The position numbers and the translations under genes were made by a program. Positions 27,759-37,341 of a DNA stretch of 62,603 nucleotides are shown here, one piece after another (position 1 is the first letter of the stretch; every line of letters starts with the position of its first letter). Source of the stretch: Gammaproteobacteria bacterium. GTDB taxonomy: Bacteria > Pseudomonadota > Gammaproteobacteria > Pseudomonadales > Pseudohongiellaceae. The stretch is taken from contig VMDC01000009.1 in assembly GCA_008081045.1 (NCBI GenBank), forward strand, positions 1 to 62,603, written 5' to 3'. Below the pieces are notes generated by a model that was not told where the DNA came from, ran no database searches, and worked only from the letters and a program-made list of their open reading frames with translations.

Positions 27759-29396
27759 CTAGCGAAAAAACAAAAGATAGAGGCCAAGTCCGGCCAGGCT
27801 TAACGTCGCAACCGGCACACTGATGAGGCTGGCACCGATCGCAGGCACCAGCGTCAGCGCGCTGAGCCCCAGCGCCAGGTATCCTCCTAAACGATTCCGC
27901 GCACGCTGCTGTTTACGCGCCTGCTCCTGCTGCTGGCGAAGCATATCCAGGGTGCCGGTCAGGGAGGCGAGCTCGTCAGTCCGGCTGATTGCCTGAACGA
28001 TCAGCGCAGGCAGCTGGGGCAGTTGGTCTATCCAGTCCGGAAACTGCTCTTTCATGCGGTTGAGCAAGGCCAGAGGACTCAGGCGTCTGGCGTTCCAGCG
28101 CTGCAGATAGGGCAGTGCCGTTTGCCAGAGATCGAGCTCCGGATACAGCTGCCGGCCGAGACCCTCAATATTCAGCAGAGTCTTCTGCAGCAGCACCAGT
28201 GAAGGCTGTACTTCCATGTCGAACCGGCTGGCCGTATTGAACAGCTGCACGAGGATCTGTCCGAATGAAATTTCACCGAGTGGTTTTTCGAAAATCGGTT
28301 CACACACGCTGCGAATCGCTGATTCAAATTCATGCACCGGCGTCTGCGGAGGTATCCAGCCGCAGCTGATATGCAGTTCGGCAACGCGGCGGTAGTCGCG
28401 CTGAAAAATCGCCAGCAGGTTTTTTGCCATGTACTCCTGATCGTCCTGGCTCAGTGAGCCCATGATCGCGCAGTCAATCGCGATATATTGCGGTGAGTCT
28501 GGCTTGTCATAGGCAACGAAGATGTTCCCCGGGTGCATATCGGCGTGGAAAAAGTTGTGTTCGAATACCTGCTGAAAGAAAATCTCGACGCCTCTTTCAG
28601 CCAGTTTCTTCAGGTCAATCTGGTGCTCAATCAGTGTCTCGGTGTGGCTCACCGGAATGCCGTGTATCCGCTCGAGAACGATCAGGTCGGTGCGACAGAA
28701 ATCCCAGTATACCTTCGGAATATAAAGGGAAGCTGAATGCTCAAAATTGCGCCGGAGTTGAGAAGTATTCGCGGCTTCGGCGAGCAGGTTAAGCTCATTG
28801 AGAATGACCACCTCATAGTCAGCAATGACCTCCTGCGGATGCAGTCGGCGACCCAGAGCGGAACTGCCAGCCAGCAGAGTGGCCAGCTGTTTCAGCAGTC
28901 TGATGTCGGCCCGCACGGTTTCTTCGATACCCGGTCGTACGAGTTTGACCACCACGTCCTCGCCGCTGAGCAGCCTCGCACAGTGCACCTGGGCGATGGA
29001 TGCGGATGCCAGCGGCTGCTCGTCCAGCCGACTGAAAACCTCTGAAACGGGCAGGCCGAGTCGTTCGCTGATCAGCGATGCTACCTTTGGCTCGCTGAAG
29101 GGGGGCACTCTGTCCTGCAGCGCAGCCAGTTCATCCGCCAGCGCAGGCGGCAGAAAATCCCGGCGGGTGGAAAGTAGCTGGCCCAATTTGATATAGATCG
29201 GGCCCAGTGCCTCAAGGGCAAGGCGAAGGCGCACATTCCTGTCCCCGCTGATGTTTCGGGAAAACAGATGTCGTAAAGAGAAGGGCAGCAGAAGCAGCCG
29301 CAACAGCAGATAGCCCGACTGCCCTTCGGCAAATTCATACAGGCGGAATTTGGCGGTGATGCTCAGTATCCTGAACAGGCGCGGCAGGTTGGACAC
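27759..29396 (-). CDS. ubiB: ubiquinone biosynthesis ATPase/kinase-like protein UbiB
   Basis: Atypical ABC1/UbiB kinase-like protein needed for ubiquinone assembly, probably extracting lipid intermediates from the membrane. Family motifs are present: YIKLGQLLSTRRDFLP (KxGQ at 70-73), the Ala-rich loop ASASIAQVH, LNLLAEAANTSQLRRNF, and the modified catalytic loop FHADMHPGNIFV (about 283). Two C-terminal membrane helices follow (about 505-545). 545 residues, matching E. coli UbiB. Confidence 0.96.
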   Translation of the reverse strand: MSNLPRLFRILSITAKFRLYEFAEGQSGYLLLRLLLLPFSLRHLFSRNISGDRNVRLRLALEALGPIYIKLGQLLSTRRDFLPPALADELAALQDRVPPFSEPKVASLISERLGLPVSEVFSRLDEQPLASASIAQVHCARLLSGEDVVVKLVRPGIEETVRADIRLLKQLATLLAGSSALGRRLHPQEVIADYEVVILNELNLLAEAANTSQLRRNFEHSASLYIPKVYWDFCRTDLIVLERIHGIPVSHTETLIEHQIDLKKLAERGVEIFFQQVFEHNFFHADMHPGNIFVAYDKPDSPQYIAIDCAIMGSLSQDDQEYMAKNLLAIFQRDYRRVAELHISCGWIPPQTPVHEFESAIRSVCEPIFEKPLGEISFGQILVQLFNTASRFDMEVQPSLVLLQKTLLNIEGLGRQLYPELDLWQTALPYLQRWNARRLSPLALLNRMKEQFPDWIDQLPQLPALIVQAISRTDELASLTGTLDMLRQQQEQARKQQRARNRLGGYLALGLSALTLVPAIGASLISVPVATLSLAGLGLYLLFFR

Positions 29397-29484
29397 GTGG
29401 CGACGGACTCCGGTTAACGGGGCAGCAAAGATAGCACCTGAGCCTCGTAGTCACAAGCGAGTATTTCCGATAATCTCTTGATTA

Positions 29485-30132
29485 TCAGTCGCTTATACGC
29501 TTACTCAGCCGCTCGTCAAGCGCCTGCGCCCGGGCTGCAAGACGATCCAGCTGCAGGCGCAAATCGTGCAACTGATCTGCGAACCGGTCTGCCTCATGGG
29601 GGCCGGGTACTATGCGGATTTCCTCTCTCAGATAATCTTCGAGGTTGCGCCTGAGCCGGGTATTGGACTGTCCGGCCCATTCAGAGCCTGCCTCAACCAG
29701 GCTGACAAGTTGACCGGAGAGGCTGTCGCCCAGGATGGCGCCGAGCAAGTCGCGCCACTGGATATCGGCCCGGTGTAGCGCGCGCAGCAAGGCCTGAATC
29801 CACTCAACGTCACCGGACAGCTCCAGTTCCGGATTCACCAGCCCTCTGGAGCCGGCATCGGCGGTTAGCATGGACAGCAGGACAGAGGCAGGTGCGCTGA
29901 CTTTGGCATCCGGATGGACACCCGTCATGGCGCCCTCGAGACTGCTCAGGCGAATTCGACCTGATTCAAACAGCACCGTGAATGTGGCCGCAGGCTGACG
30001 GGTTTCTACCTCGAGTAGTTTACCGGTGAATGGCTCAATCAAATCAGCCAGGTGCGGATCGTCCTGTATCAGCAAATTGATGGCCTGTTCTGCGGGAGTC
30101 AGGGCGAGGGTGCCAATAAGCGGATTGACCAT
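29485..30132 (-). CDS. ubiJ: ubiquinone biosynthesis accessory factor UbiJ
   Basis: Lipid-binding accessory protein of the soluble Ubi complex. 215 residues with an N-terminal SCP2-like domain (AINLLIQDDPHLADLIEPFTGKLLEVE, in parts) and a C-terminal helical segment with coiled-coil character (DRFADQLHDLRLQLDRLAAR). Sequence conservation in this family is low, so the call leans on length, the SCP2 start and its place between ubiE and ubiB, which is the standard order. Confidence 0.88.
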   Translation of the reverse strand: MVNPLIGTLALTPAEQAINLLIQDDPHLADLIEPFTGKLLEVETRQPAATFTVLFESGRIRLSSLEGAMTGVHPDAKVSAPASVLLSMLTADAGSRGLVNPELELSGDVEWIQALLRALHRADIQWRDLLGAILGDSLSGQLVSLVEAGSEWAGQSNTRLRRNLEDYLREEIRIVPGPHEADRFADQLHDLRLQLDRLAARAQALDERLSKRISD

Positions 30133-30141
30133 TCAGGTACT

Positions 30142-30915
30142 TCAGGGCTTGACGCCGACGTGGATTGCACTGATGCCGTCGAGAACATTGTGGAAGCGGG
30201 TGTCCACAAAGCCGGCGTCGTCCAGCATGGCGAGCAGGGTTTCCTGATCCGGATGGACACGAATTGATTCCACCAGATAGCGATAGCTTTCACTGTCACC
30301 GACGATCATTTTACCAGCGACAGGCCAAAGCTCTGAAAAGGCGTCATATGCCTTCGAGATGAAGCGGTTCTGTGGCTTGGAAAACTCCAGCACCAGCAGC
30401 CTGCCGCCGGGTTTGAGCACCCGCAGAATGGATTCCAGCGCCTTTTCCTTGCGCGTTACGTTGCGAAGCCCGTAGGCGATGCATACACAATCAAAGCAGT
30501 TGTCAGCAAAGGGCAGACACTCGGCATCGCTCTGTGCGACGGTGATATTGGATTGCAATCCCCGGTCGACAATCCGGTCTCTGCCAACTTCGAGCATCGC
30601 CGCGTTGATATCGGCCAGTACCACGTGTCCTTCTTTGCCCACGATTGGTGAAAAGCGCATGCTTAAATCACCCGTACCGCCGGCCAGGTCCAGCACTCTG
30701 TGGCCTTGGCGTAGTCCGCTGAGCTCAATGGTAAAGCGCTTGATCAGTCGGTGAGTCCCCAAGGACATCACGTCATTCATGATGTCGTAGCGAGTTGCGA
30801 CGGACCGGAAAACTTCCGCTACTCGCTCGTGCTTTTCGTTGACAGGCACTTCCTGATAGCCGAAGTGAGTGGTCTCGTCTTGCGGGGCGTTGGGGTCAGT
30901 TGTTGAATCGGTCAT
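30142..30915 (-). CDS. ubiE: ubiquinone/menaquinone C-methyltransferase UbiE
   Basis: SAM-dependent C-methylation in ubiquinone synthesis. Motifs: FRSVATRYDIMNDVMSLGTHR, LDLAGGTGDLSMRF (SAM-binding, GxGxG-like), CIAYGLRNVTRKEKAL and LVLEFSKPQN. I take ATG 30915 (257 residues). A TTG five codons upstream (30930) is possible but overlaps the preceding gene. It continues the hslVU-DUF971-ubi unit. Confidence 0.95.
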   Translation of the reverse strand: MTDSTTDPNAPQDETTHFGYQEVPVNEKHERVAEVFRSVATRYDIMNDVMSLGTHRLIKRFTIELSGLRQGHRVLDLAGGTGDLSMRFSPIVGKEGHVVLADINAAMLEVGRDRIVDRGLQSNITVAQSDAECLPFADNCFDCVCIAYGLRNVTRKEKALESILRVLKPGGRLLVLEFSKPQNRFISKAYDAFSELWPVAGKMIVGDSESYRYLVESIRVHPDQETLLAMLDDAGFVDTRFHNVLDGISAIHVGVKP

Positions 30916-30919
30916 GAGT

Positions 30920-31339
30920 CTAATCGGCAACTGGCTTGATTTGGATTACCTGGGTGTCAGCCGGAAGCGGCTCGCGCGTCTGACCGGCTTGCTGCAGTTT
31001 AGCAAGGTAGTCCTGCCAGAGCGAACCCTCATTCTCGCCCAGCTCAAGCAAATAGTCCCAGCTGTAAATGCCGCTGTCGTGACCGTCATCAAAGCTGAGT
31101 TTGATGGCGTAGTTGCCCACAGACTCAATGTGCTTGATTGCGACATATCTTTTGCCGGTTTGCAGCACTTCCTGGCCCCGACCGTGACCGCGCACTTCAG
31201 CGGAGGGGGAATGCACGCGTAAAAATTCGGCACTGAGAATGACAGGCTCCCGCTCGGCATAGGTCAGCTCCAGCGTGGCTGATTTTCGATGCAGCTTGAT
31301 TTCCGTCGGAACCAAAGAGGCGGCCTCTTGCTTGTGCAT
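30920..31339 (-). CDS. DUF971 (gamma-butyrobetaine hydroxylase N-terminal-like) protein
   Basis: 139 residues resembling the small DUF971/GBBH-like N-terminal domain: PTEIKLHRKSATLELTY, then LSAEFLRVHSPSAEVRGHG, and FDDGHDSGIYSWDYLLELG with the conserved GIYSWDYL core. The domain folds as a small beta-rich unit and may bind metal in some members; its role alone is unknown. It starts 3 bases after the hslU stop and ends 4 bases before ubiE, so it is certainly within the operon. Genes of this family are routinely found between hslU and ubiE. Confidence 0.88.
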   Translation of the reverse strand: MHKQEAASLVPTEIKLHRKSATLELTYAEREPVILSAEFLRVHSPSAEVRGHGRGQEVLQTGKRYVAIKHIESVGNYAIKLSFDDGHDSGIYSWDYLLELGENEGSLWQDYLAKLQQAGQTREPLPADTQVIQIKPVAD

Positions 31340-31342
31340 TAA

Positions 31343-32680
31343 TCAGAGAATATAGCGGCTCAGGTCTTCATCGCCGGCGAGTTCATCGAGCTGTTTCTCG
31401 ACATAGGCCCGGTCGATCACCAGTTCCTTACTGTCGCCAACCGCCAGATCAGAGGCAGAATAGGAAACTTCTTCCAGCAGCCGCTCCATAACCGTATGCA
31501 GCCTTCGGGCGCCGATGTTTTCAGTGCGTTCATTCACCTGCCACGCGGTTTCAGCAATCTTGGCGATACCGTCTGCACTGAAGCTGACCCTGAGGTCTTC
31601 TGTTCCGAGCAGTGCCTGGTACTGTTCAGTCAGCGAGGCGTTTGGCTCTTCCAGTATGCGTTCAAAGTCCTTCGCGGTCAGCGCGTCCAGTTCTACCCGT
31701 ATGGGCAGCCGGCCCTGAAGCTCGGGTATCAGATCTGAAGGTCGTGATAGATGAAAGGCGCCAGATGCAATAAATAAGATGTGGTCGGTCTTGATGCTGC
31801 CGTATTTCGTCGATACGGTTGATCCTTCGATCAGCGGCAGCAGGTCACGCTGAACCCCTTCGCGAGAGACGCTGGCGCTGCCGCTGTCGTGCTTGTTGGT
31901 GACTTTGTCAATCTCGTCGATAAAAACGATGCCGGTTTGCTCAGCAGCTTCAACGGCCCGGTTTTTGATCTCTTCCTCGTCGATCAGCTTGGCGGCTTCT
32001 TCGTCCTTGACGGTCTTCAGGGCGGCTTTAACCGTGAGTCGCCGCGAGCGTTTGCGCCCGGAGTTCATGTTGGAGAACATGCTCTTCAGCTGGCTGGTCA
32101 TGTCCTCGAGGCCGGGCGGCGCCATGATTTCAACCCCGGTGGGCGCCTCAGCGACCTTGATTTCGATTTCCTTATCGTCGAGCTCGCCCTGCCTGAGCTT
32201 TTTCCGGAACACCTGCCGGGCGGTAGACTGGGAATCATTTTCCGAAGGCGTTTCATCACTGCGCGCCTGTGGCAACAGCACATCCAGAATACGCTCTTCG
32301 GCCAGATCTTCCGCCAGGTGCTCGACTTTCTGCATCTCTGATTCGCGAATCATCTTGACCGCAACATCGGCCAGGTCCCTGACAATCGACTCCACGTCGC
32401 GTCCGACATAGCCGACTTCGGTGAACTTGGTCGCTTCAACTTTGATGAAGGGGGCGTTGGCCAGTCGGGCCAGTCGTCGCGCGATCTCGGTTTTACCGAC
32501 GCCGGTCGGGCCGATCATCAGGATATTTTTCGGTGTTATCTCGTTGCGCAGATTGTCGTCCAGCTGCATGCGGCGCCAGCGGTTGCGCAGAGCAATGGCA
32601 ACAGCGCGCTTGGCGGACTGCTGACCCACAATGTGTTTGTCCAGTTCGGAAGTAATTTCTCTGGGAGTCATCATTGACAT
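31343..32680 (-). CDS. hslU: ATP-dependent protease ATPase subunit HslU (ClpY)
   Basis: AAA+ unfoldase feeding substrates to HslV. 445 residues: [17 protein letters not shown], Walker [17 protein letters not shown] (about 56-71), the pore motif GYVGRD, the intermediate I domain (about 105-245), Walker [12 protein letters not shown] and sensor 2 [15 protein letters not shown]. The C-terminus ends LSRYIL, the tail that docks into and activates HslV. It is preceded by hslV with a 44-base gap. Confidence 0.97.
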   Translation of the reverse strand: MSMMTPREITSELDKHIVGQQSAKRAVAIALRNRWRRMQLDDNLRNEITPKNILMIGPTGVGKTEIARRLARLANAPFIKVEATKFTEVGYVGRDVESIVRDLADVAVKMIRESEMQKVEHLAEDLAEERILDVLLPQARSDETPSENDSQSTARQVFRKKLRQGELDDKEIEIKVAEAPTGVEIMAPPGLEDMTSQLKSMFSNMNSGRKRSRRLTVKAALKTVKDEEAAKLIDEEEIKNRAVEAAEQTGIVFIDEIDKVTNKHDSGSASVSREGVQRDLLPLIEGSTVSTKYGSIKTDHILFIASGAFHLSRPSDLIPELQGRLPIRVELDALTAKDFERILEEPNASLTEQYQALLGTEDLRVSFSADGIAKIAETAWQVNERTENIGARRLHTVMERLLEEVSYSASDLAVGDSKELVIDRAYVEKQLDELAGDEDLSRYIL

Positions 32681-32724
32681 GAATACGGTCCTGTCGGCAG
32701 TCGCAGCCGGATGTTGCTCAGTGC

Positions 32725-33267
32725 TTAGCTAAAATCTAGTTCTTCGATGGTTTGCTGCTGATTGGTGTAGACGCAGATATCGCCTGCGATCGTGAGGCCT
32801 TTTTCCACAATCTCACGCGCGTCCAGCTCGGTATTGTGAAGCAGCGCCCGTGCGGCGGCGAGGGCATAGGAGCCACCGGACCCAATGGCCATAATGGCGT
32901 CCTCAGGTTCAATGACATCCCCGTTGCCGGTTACGATGAGGGACGTTTCCCGATCGGCAACCACCAGCAGCGCTTCCAGACGTCGCAAGGCCCGCTCTGT
33001 GCGCCAGAGCTTGGCCAGTTCCACTGCGGCCCGGGTCAGCTTGCCGTGGTGTTTTTCCAGCTGTTCTTCGAAGCGCTCGAACAAAGTGAAGGCATCAGCG
33101 GTGCCTCCGGCGAATCCGGCAAGGACCTGATCTTTATAGAGCCGGCGTACCTTGCGGGCATTGCCCTTGAGCACTGTGTTGCCCTGCGAGACCTGACCGT
33201 CGCCACCAATCACGACCTTGCTGCCTCTTCGAACAGAGAGGATGGTTGTGCCGTCCAATTGTTTCAA
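32725..33267 (-). CDS. hslV: ATP-dependent protease subunit HslV (ClpQ)
   Basis: Proteasome-like threonine peptidase of the HslVU complex. I place the start at TTG 33267 (180 residues) because GAGGAG lies 7 bases before it and the mature start follows. After a six-residue propeptide MKQLDG the protein reads TTILSVRRG with the catalytic N-terminal Thr. [16 protein letters not shown] and [17 protein letters not shown] are diagnostic. The frame continues to 33453, but that part overlaps a heat-shock promoter and has no family resemblance. Confidence 0.95.
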   Translation of the reverse strand: MKQLDGTTILSVRRGSKVVIGGDGQVSQGNTVLKGNARKVRRLYKDQVLAGFAGGTADAFTLFERFEEQLEKHHGKLTRAAVELAKLWRTERALRRLEALLVVADRETSLIVTGNGDVIEPEDAIMAIGSGGSYALAAARALLHNTELDAREIVEKGLTIAGDICVYTNQQQTIEELDFS

Positions 33268-33351
33268 TCCAGTGCTCCTCAGCTTATGACAGATCATGTG
33301 CGCCCGGCCTGCATGCCGGGCTGTATCGGGTTGCGCTCTGTAAACGCTTAG

Positions 33352-33378
33352 TATTGGGGGCGCAGACCAAATTTCAAG
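33352..33378 (-). promoter_or_regulatory. sigma32 heat-shock promoter of hslVU
   Basis: The minus strand has CTTGAA (33378-33373), a 13-base spacer and CCCCAATA (33359-33352). This matches the sigma32 pattern CTTGAA-N13/17-CCCCATnT closely. It lies 85 bases before the TTG start of hslV, as expected for an operon known to be heat-inducible in E. coli. Confidence 0.8.
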
Positions 33379-33502
33379 CAGCGATCGGCAGGCGAAGCAA
33401 CAAACCAGCGCTCGCTGCCCGGCCGGAGCAGACAGTGTCAGCCTGCTGTGCAAGGGGAGAAGTGCGCGCCTGCCAGGGCGTCACAGAGAAGAAAAGGGCA
33501 GC

Positions 33503-34099
33503 CTAGTCCGACTGAGATGTCAGTCGCAGAAAAGGAATGCTGTTGCGGCGCAATACGGTTTCAGCGTTGTCGAGCTCGCCCTGTGTGCGGTAAGGGCCGG
33601 ACTGAACGAGAAACAGCGATCGGCCCACAATGCCGGGGTCTTTGACGAAGACATTCAGACCGAGCGCAGCCTGGCGTTGCTGTTCTGTCTCGGCAAGCTC
33701 CCGTCGCTCGAATGCGCCGGTTTGCAGCAGATAATCCCGTTCCAGCCTTCGATTGGGGTCCTGAGCGCTGAGGTCCACCGGTGTCGCATCAACGAGCACC
33801 TCGTACTCCTGCAGCTCACGGTAAAATTCGTATTCCAGGGGCGTCTCTGCCGGGTCGGATTCCGCTGGCGTGCCGGGCTCACTGTCAGCTGATGCGCGGT
33901 TTGCCAGCTCCGCAGTAGCCACAGCGGGTTGACTCAGCGGAGGGACCCGCCCGGATAAGTAGAGCAGGACACAGGCGAACACGCCAATCGTGATGCCCAG
34001 AACCACACCGGTGATCATCAGCGACCAGGCAGGCGGGTTGCTGGCCGGTTTCTTCTCCAGCAGTGGCTCAGGCCTGATTTTGGCAAAATCCTGTGTCAT
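33503..34099 (-). CDS. FtsN-like SPOR-domain cell-division protein
   Basis: 198 residues: a short cytosolic N-terminus, one membrane helix (MITGVVLGITIGVFACVLLYLSG, about 28-50), a flexible acidic Ala/Glu/Pro linker, and a C-terminal SPOR domain (about 119-195, YLLQTGAFERRELAETEQQ, then LFLVQSGPYRTQGELDNAE) that binds denuded peptidoglycan at the septum. The topology and place between priA and hslV are those of FtsN, which triggers septal wall synthesis. The gene argS, usual beside ftsN, is not here. Confidence 0.82.
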   Translation of the reverse strand: MTQDFAKIRPEPLLEKKPASNPPAWSLMITGVVLGITIGVFACVLLYLSGRVPPLSQPAVATAELANRASADSEPGTPAESDPAETPLEYEFYRELQEYEVLVDATPVDLSAQDPNRRLERDYLLQTGAFERRELAETEQQRQAALGLNVFVKDPGIVGRSLFLVQSGPYRTQGELDNAETVLRRNSIPFLRLTSQSD

Positions 34100-34242
34100 A
34101 ACGTTCTTGATGGCTTTTTGTTATTCTAACGTATTGTTTTATTGATGTTTATTGACCATGCTCCGGTCGGCCAACTGGTTTATCGGTTACCTCCGCAGGA
34201 CCTGAAGCGAAAATTGTCTGACCCGGCTTCACGCTTGGCGCT

Positions 34243-36573
34243 TCACAGCAGATCCTGCGCGTCGACATCCAGTGACCAGCGAACCTGAGAAGGGGTCTTG
34301 CCGGCCTCAATTGTGACGGCCAGTGCCTGTAGAAAGCGCTGTAGCCTGGGGCGCGAGGCGCTTTTGATGTGCAGCTGAAAACGGAAGCGACCTGCTTTTC
34401 TCTCCATCGGGGCCGGGAGCGGCCCGATCAGTTCGATTTGCTGTTCCTGTTGCTGAAGACGGAAGGCGGTCTCGTAGCACTGCCTGGCGAAGCGGACCCC
34501 CTGCTGTGCGACAGCAGACTCAATCCGCAGCAGGCAGAGGTGCGTGAACGGCGGCATGCGGCTCAGTTGTCTTTCCTGAAGCAGAGACCTGGCGCACTGC
34601 TCGTAGCTTTGGGTCATCAGGCGATTGAGCCCCGGATGCTCAGCGTGCCGGGTCTGGATGACGACCTCTCCCGTTTTGTCTGCGCGGCCGGCCCGGCCAG
34701 CGACCTGCACGATTGTCTGGATCATCTGTTCCTGGCCCCGAAAGTCGGGGCTGAACAGGCCAATGTCGGCATCCAGAATAGCCACCAGCGTGACATCCGG
34801 GAAATGGTGACCCTTGGCGAGCATCTGTGTGCCCAGCAGGATACTGGGCTCCCCCTGATTGATTTTGTCCGTCAGCTGCGCGAAGGCCTCACGACCCCGC
34901 GTCGAGTCGCGGTCAATTCTGAGCACCGGGACTGACCGGTACTGTTTGTTGAGGAACTGCTCGAGCTTCTGCGTGCCTGCACCCCGGGTGCTGATGTTAT
35001 CGGACTGACAGTTAGGGCACTGCGAGGGAATGTTCGTGCGTGCTTCACAGTGATGGCAGCGCAGCGAAGGAGGGCTGGCATGTACCGTCATGCTTGCATT
35101 GCAGTGATGACACTCGCAGTGCCACCCGCAGCGATCACACTGCAGGACCGGCGCATAGCCTCTGCGGTTGATGAACAGCAGTACCTGATTCCCCTGCTGC
35201 AGGTGTTTATCAATTTTGACCGACAGCGCTTCAGAGATCCCCTCACTTGCGGGATCGGAAGCCACATCGATGAGGCTCATCTTTGGCGCGGAAGCGGAAC
35301 CGGCCCTTTGACTCAGCTTCAGATGCTGAAATTTGCCAGCCAGTGCGTTGTTCAGACTTTCAAGGCTCGGCGTCGCGCTGCCGAGCACCACGGGAATATT
35401 TTCCAGCTGTGCCCGCTTGACCGCGAAATCCCGGGCCGAATAGCGCAGGCCTTCCTGCTGTTTGAAAGAGGCGTCGTGCTCTTCGTCGATGATGATGATT
35501 CCGGGATTCGCCAGCGGCAGGAAAACTGCCGAGCGTGTCCCGATGATAATCGGTGCGCAGCCGCTGCGGGCGGCTCGCCAGGCCAGCAGTCTTTCCCGAT
35601 CGGTCATTGCGGAATGCATGGCGACTACCGGGCAGTTGAACCGCTGCTCAAAGCGGCGGAGATTTTGCGGGGTCAGTCCAATTTCCGGAACCAGCAGCAG
35701 GCACTGTCTGCCTGCTTCCAGTACCTTGGCCATGACCTGCATGTAGACCTCAGTTTTGCCTGAGCCGGTGACGCCATCGAGCAGCGAGCATTGAAATCCC
35801 AGTTCAGGCGCAATAGCGGTCAGCGCCCTGATCTGCTCAGCATTGGGACGAACTGGACTGGCAGCAACCATGACGTCGGGGCCGGGCTTTTCGTCTGATC
35901 GATCGGTAAGGACTGTTTCTGTCAGGCCTTTGTCTTCGAGCTGTTTGATCAGGGCGCGGTCAAATCCGGCCTGACGAATTTCTGCCATGGACAGAGGACC
36001 GCTGTGCGTCAGAGTCTCCAGCAGCTCTCGCTGACGCGGCGCGCGTGCCAGCTGAGACTCGAGGTCCTGATCAGGGGGCAGTGCCCGGTATCGGATCTCC
36101 GCCGGCGGCTCGATCGGGCTGCCGGATCGGATCAATTTCGGCAGGGCCGTAGCAAGTGTGTCGCCGACCGGATACTGGTAGTAGTCGCTCGCCCACAGCA
36201 GGGTCTTAAAGAGTTCAGCTGAGAACAGCGGTTCGCTGTCCAGGTATTCAAGTGCGGTCTTGAGCTGTTTTTCCGGCCAGCTGCTGCTGTCGGCAATCTC
36301 CAGCAGAATGCCGATTACCTGTCGCCGACCGAAGGGCACTCGAATCCGCGTGCCTGCGACCGGTGCGTCTGCTCCGACTATTGGCAGATAGTCAAAGACC
36401 CGTCGCAACGGAGTGGGCACAGCAACTCTGAGGAACTGGGATGAACTGGCGATGACGAATCTCTGAGTGTCGGTGGAAAAGTGGTTGAAGAAAAGGTCAG
36501 CAAAAACCGAAAGGCTAGGAGCATACACAAGCCGGACGGGCTGCAACAGGGACGAGTGAGCGGCTTGCCGCAC
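34243..36573 (-). CDS. priA: primosomal protein N' / replication restart helicase PriA
   Basis: Restarts stalled replication forks by loading the replisome. Domains in order: 3' DNA-binding (FLRVAVPTPLRRVFDYLP), winged helix, SF2 helicase with Walker A DGVTGSGKTEVYMQV, DEEH box IIDEEHDASFKQQ, and the zinc-binding cysteine cluster (CDRCGWHCECHHC, CHHCEARTNIPSQCPNC). Helicase motifs V-VI (GTQMLAKGHHFPDV and QVAGRAGRADKTGEV) follow. The first ~47 residues of the open frame lack family resemblance, so the true start is probably later (possible GTG at about codon 16) and is unresolved. Confidence 0.94.
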   Translation of the reverse strand: MRQAAHSSLLQPVRLVYAPSLSVFADLFFNHFSTDTQRFVIASSSQFLRVAVPTPLRRVFDYLPIVGADAPVAGTRIRVPFGRRQVIGILLEIADSSSWPEKQLKTALEYLDSEPLFSAELFKTLLWASDYYQYPVGDTLATALPKLIRSGSPIEPPAEIRYRALPPDQDLESQLARAPRQRELLETLTHSGPLSMAEIRQAGFDRALIKQLEDKGLTETVLTDRSDEKPGPDVMVAASPVRPNAEQIRALTAIAPELGFQCSLLDGVTGSGKTEVYMQVMAKVLEAGRQCLLLVPEIGLTPQNLRRFEQRFNCPVVAMHSAMTDRERLLAWRAARSGCAPIIIGTRSAVFLPLANPGIIIIDEEHDASFKQQEGLRYSARDFAVKRAQLENIPVVLGSATPSLESLNNALAGKFQHLKLSQRAGSASAPKMSLIDVASDPASEGISEALSVKIDKHLQQGNQVLLFINRRGYAPVLQCDRCGWHCECHHCNASMTVHASPPSLRCHHCEARTNIPSQCPNCQSDNISTRGAGTQKLEQFLNKQYRSVPVLRIDRDSTRGREAFAQLTDKINQGEPSILLGTQMLAKGHHFPDVTLVAILDADIGLFSPDFRGQEQMIQTIVQVAGRAGRADKTGEVVIQTRHAEHPGLNRLMTQSYEQCARSLLQERQLSRMPPFTHLCLLRIESAVAQQGVRFARQCYETAFRLQQQEQQIELIGPLPAPMERKAGRFRFQLHIKSASRPRLQRFLQALAVTIEAGKTPSQVRWSLDVDAQDLL

Positions 36574-36628
36574 CGGGCGTCATAGGCAGCCCGCTGAGTG
36601 AGCGTCTGTCGATTGGGGTTAGCTGCTA

Positions 36629-36656
36629 TTCATAGTCTGAGGCATTAGTCTATACT
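36629..36656 (+). promoter_or_regulatory. candidate promoter for the chorismate mutase gene
   Basis: TTCATA, a 16-base spacer and TATACT, followed by TGACGTCG. Only the -10 is strong. The transcript would carry a leader of about 200 nt that includes the tandem repeat at 36752-36807. Confidence 0.35.
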
Positions 36657-36751
36657 GACGTCGAGCGCGGGGTTCAGGCTGACAACGTAGCGCCGGACCG
36701 ATTGTCCTCAGGACACAACCGATACGAGACACCTAAGAGAACTGAGAGAGA

Positions 36752-36807
36752 CAAGTTACTCAAAGAAGCAACTTACTCGAAGCAACTTACTCAAAGAAGC
36801 AACTTGG
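36752..36807 (+). repeat. three-and-a-half copies of a 14-17-base tandem repeat
   Basis: Units CAAGTTACTCAAAGAAG (36752-36768), CAACTTACTCGAAG (36769-36782) and CAACTTACTCAAAGAAG (36783-36799), then a partial CAACTTGG (36800-36807). It lies in the leader of the chorismate mutase gene and has no start codon or hairpin of note. Confidence 0.85.
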
Positions 36808-36865
36808 CAGAGACAAGACAGGCAGCGCGTCACAGGGCGTGCTGAACCTGAGAAGCCCGGATCAC

Positions 36866-37162
36866 ATGAGCGACGAAAAAGTGCCAGCTGAATTGCTGGC
36901 GGTAAGAGACAAGATTGATGAGACCGACGAGCGTCTGCTTGACCTGCTGGCCGAGCGGTTTGAGCTGACCCACCGGGTTGGCCTGCTCAAGGCCGATCAG
37001 AATCTGACTTCATTTGATGGCACCCGGGAGGCCGAAAAGCTGGCCCGTCTGGCTGAGCTCAGTGAGCAGAGGAATCTGAACCCGGAGCTGGTTACGGCCC
37101 TGTTCCGGCAGATCATGCAGCAGGTGGTCAGAAACCACGAGTCGCTGAAATCAGCCGACTGA
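36866..37162 (+). CDS. stand-alone chorismate mutase (AroQ class)
   Basis: 98 residues from ATG 36866 (an in-frame GTG at 36839 would add nine). The AroQ helical pattern is visible: LLAVRDKIDETDERLLDLLAERFEL (helix 1 with the substrate-binding Arg), LLKADQ, then REAEKLARLAELSEQRNLNPELVTALFRQIMQQVVRNHES. The fold converts chorismate to prephenate. No prephenate dehydratase or dehydrogenase domain is fused, so this is the short AroQ form; whether it serves Phe/Tyr synthesis or another pathway is not evident. Confidence 0.82.
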   Translation: MSDEKVPAELLAVRDKIDETDERLLDLLAERFELTHRVGLLKADQNLTSFDGTREAEKLARLAELSEQRNLNPELVTALFRQIMQQVVRNHESLKSAD

Positions 37163-37215
37163 GCCCGACTGAGGCAGACTGAGAGAGATCTGGCAAACCC
37201 GGGCGCGGCCACGGC

Positions 37216-37243
37216 TTGCGTCTTTCGCTTTCTCTGTTAGAAT
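37216..37243 (+). promoter_or_regulatory. candidate sigma70 promoter of rpmE
   Basis: TTGCGT, a 16-base spacer and TAGAAT followed by GCGCCTCCGC. The GC-rich discriminator fits a ribosomal-protein gene. It lies about 100 bases before the rpmE ATG. Confidence 0.6.
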
Positions 37244-37341
37244 GCGCCTCCGCTTGAGCCCTTGAGGGCTTGCAAAAGCAGGTGTGGTGCGCCGGAGTCC
37301 GGACTCTGCGTGGCGACACCCAAGACTACGAGGCTAAACCC

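Noticed and set aside
33268..33453. N-terminal extension of HslV
   Set aside because: No family resemblance; it contains the sigma32 promoter, and a strong ribosome site points to the TTG at 33267.
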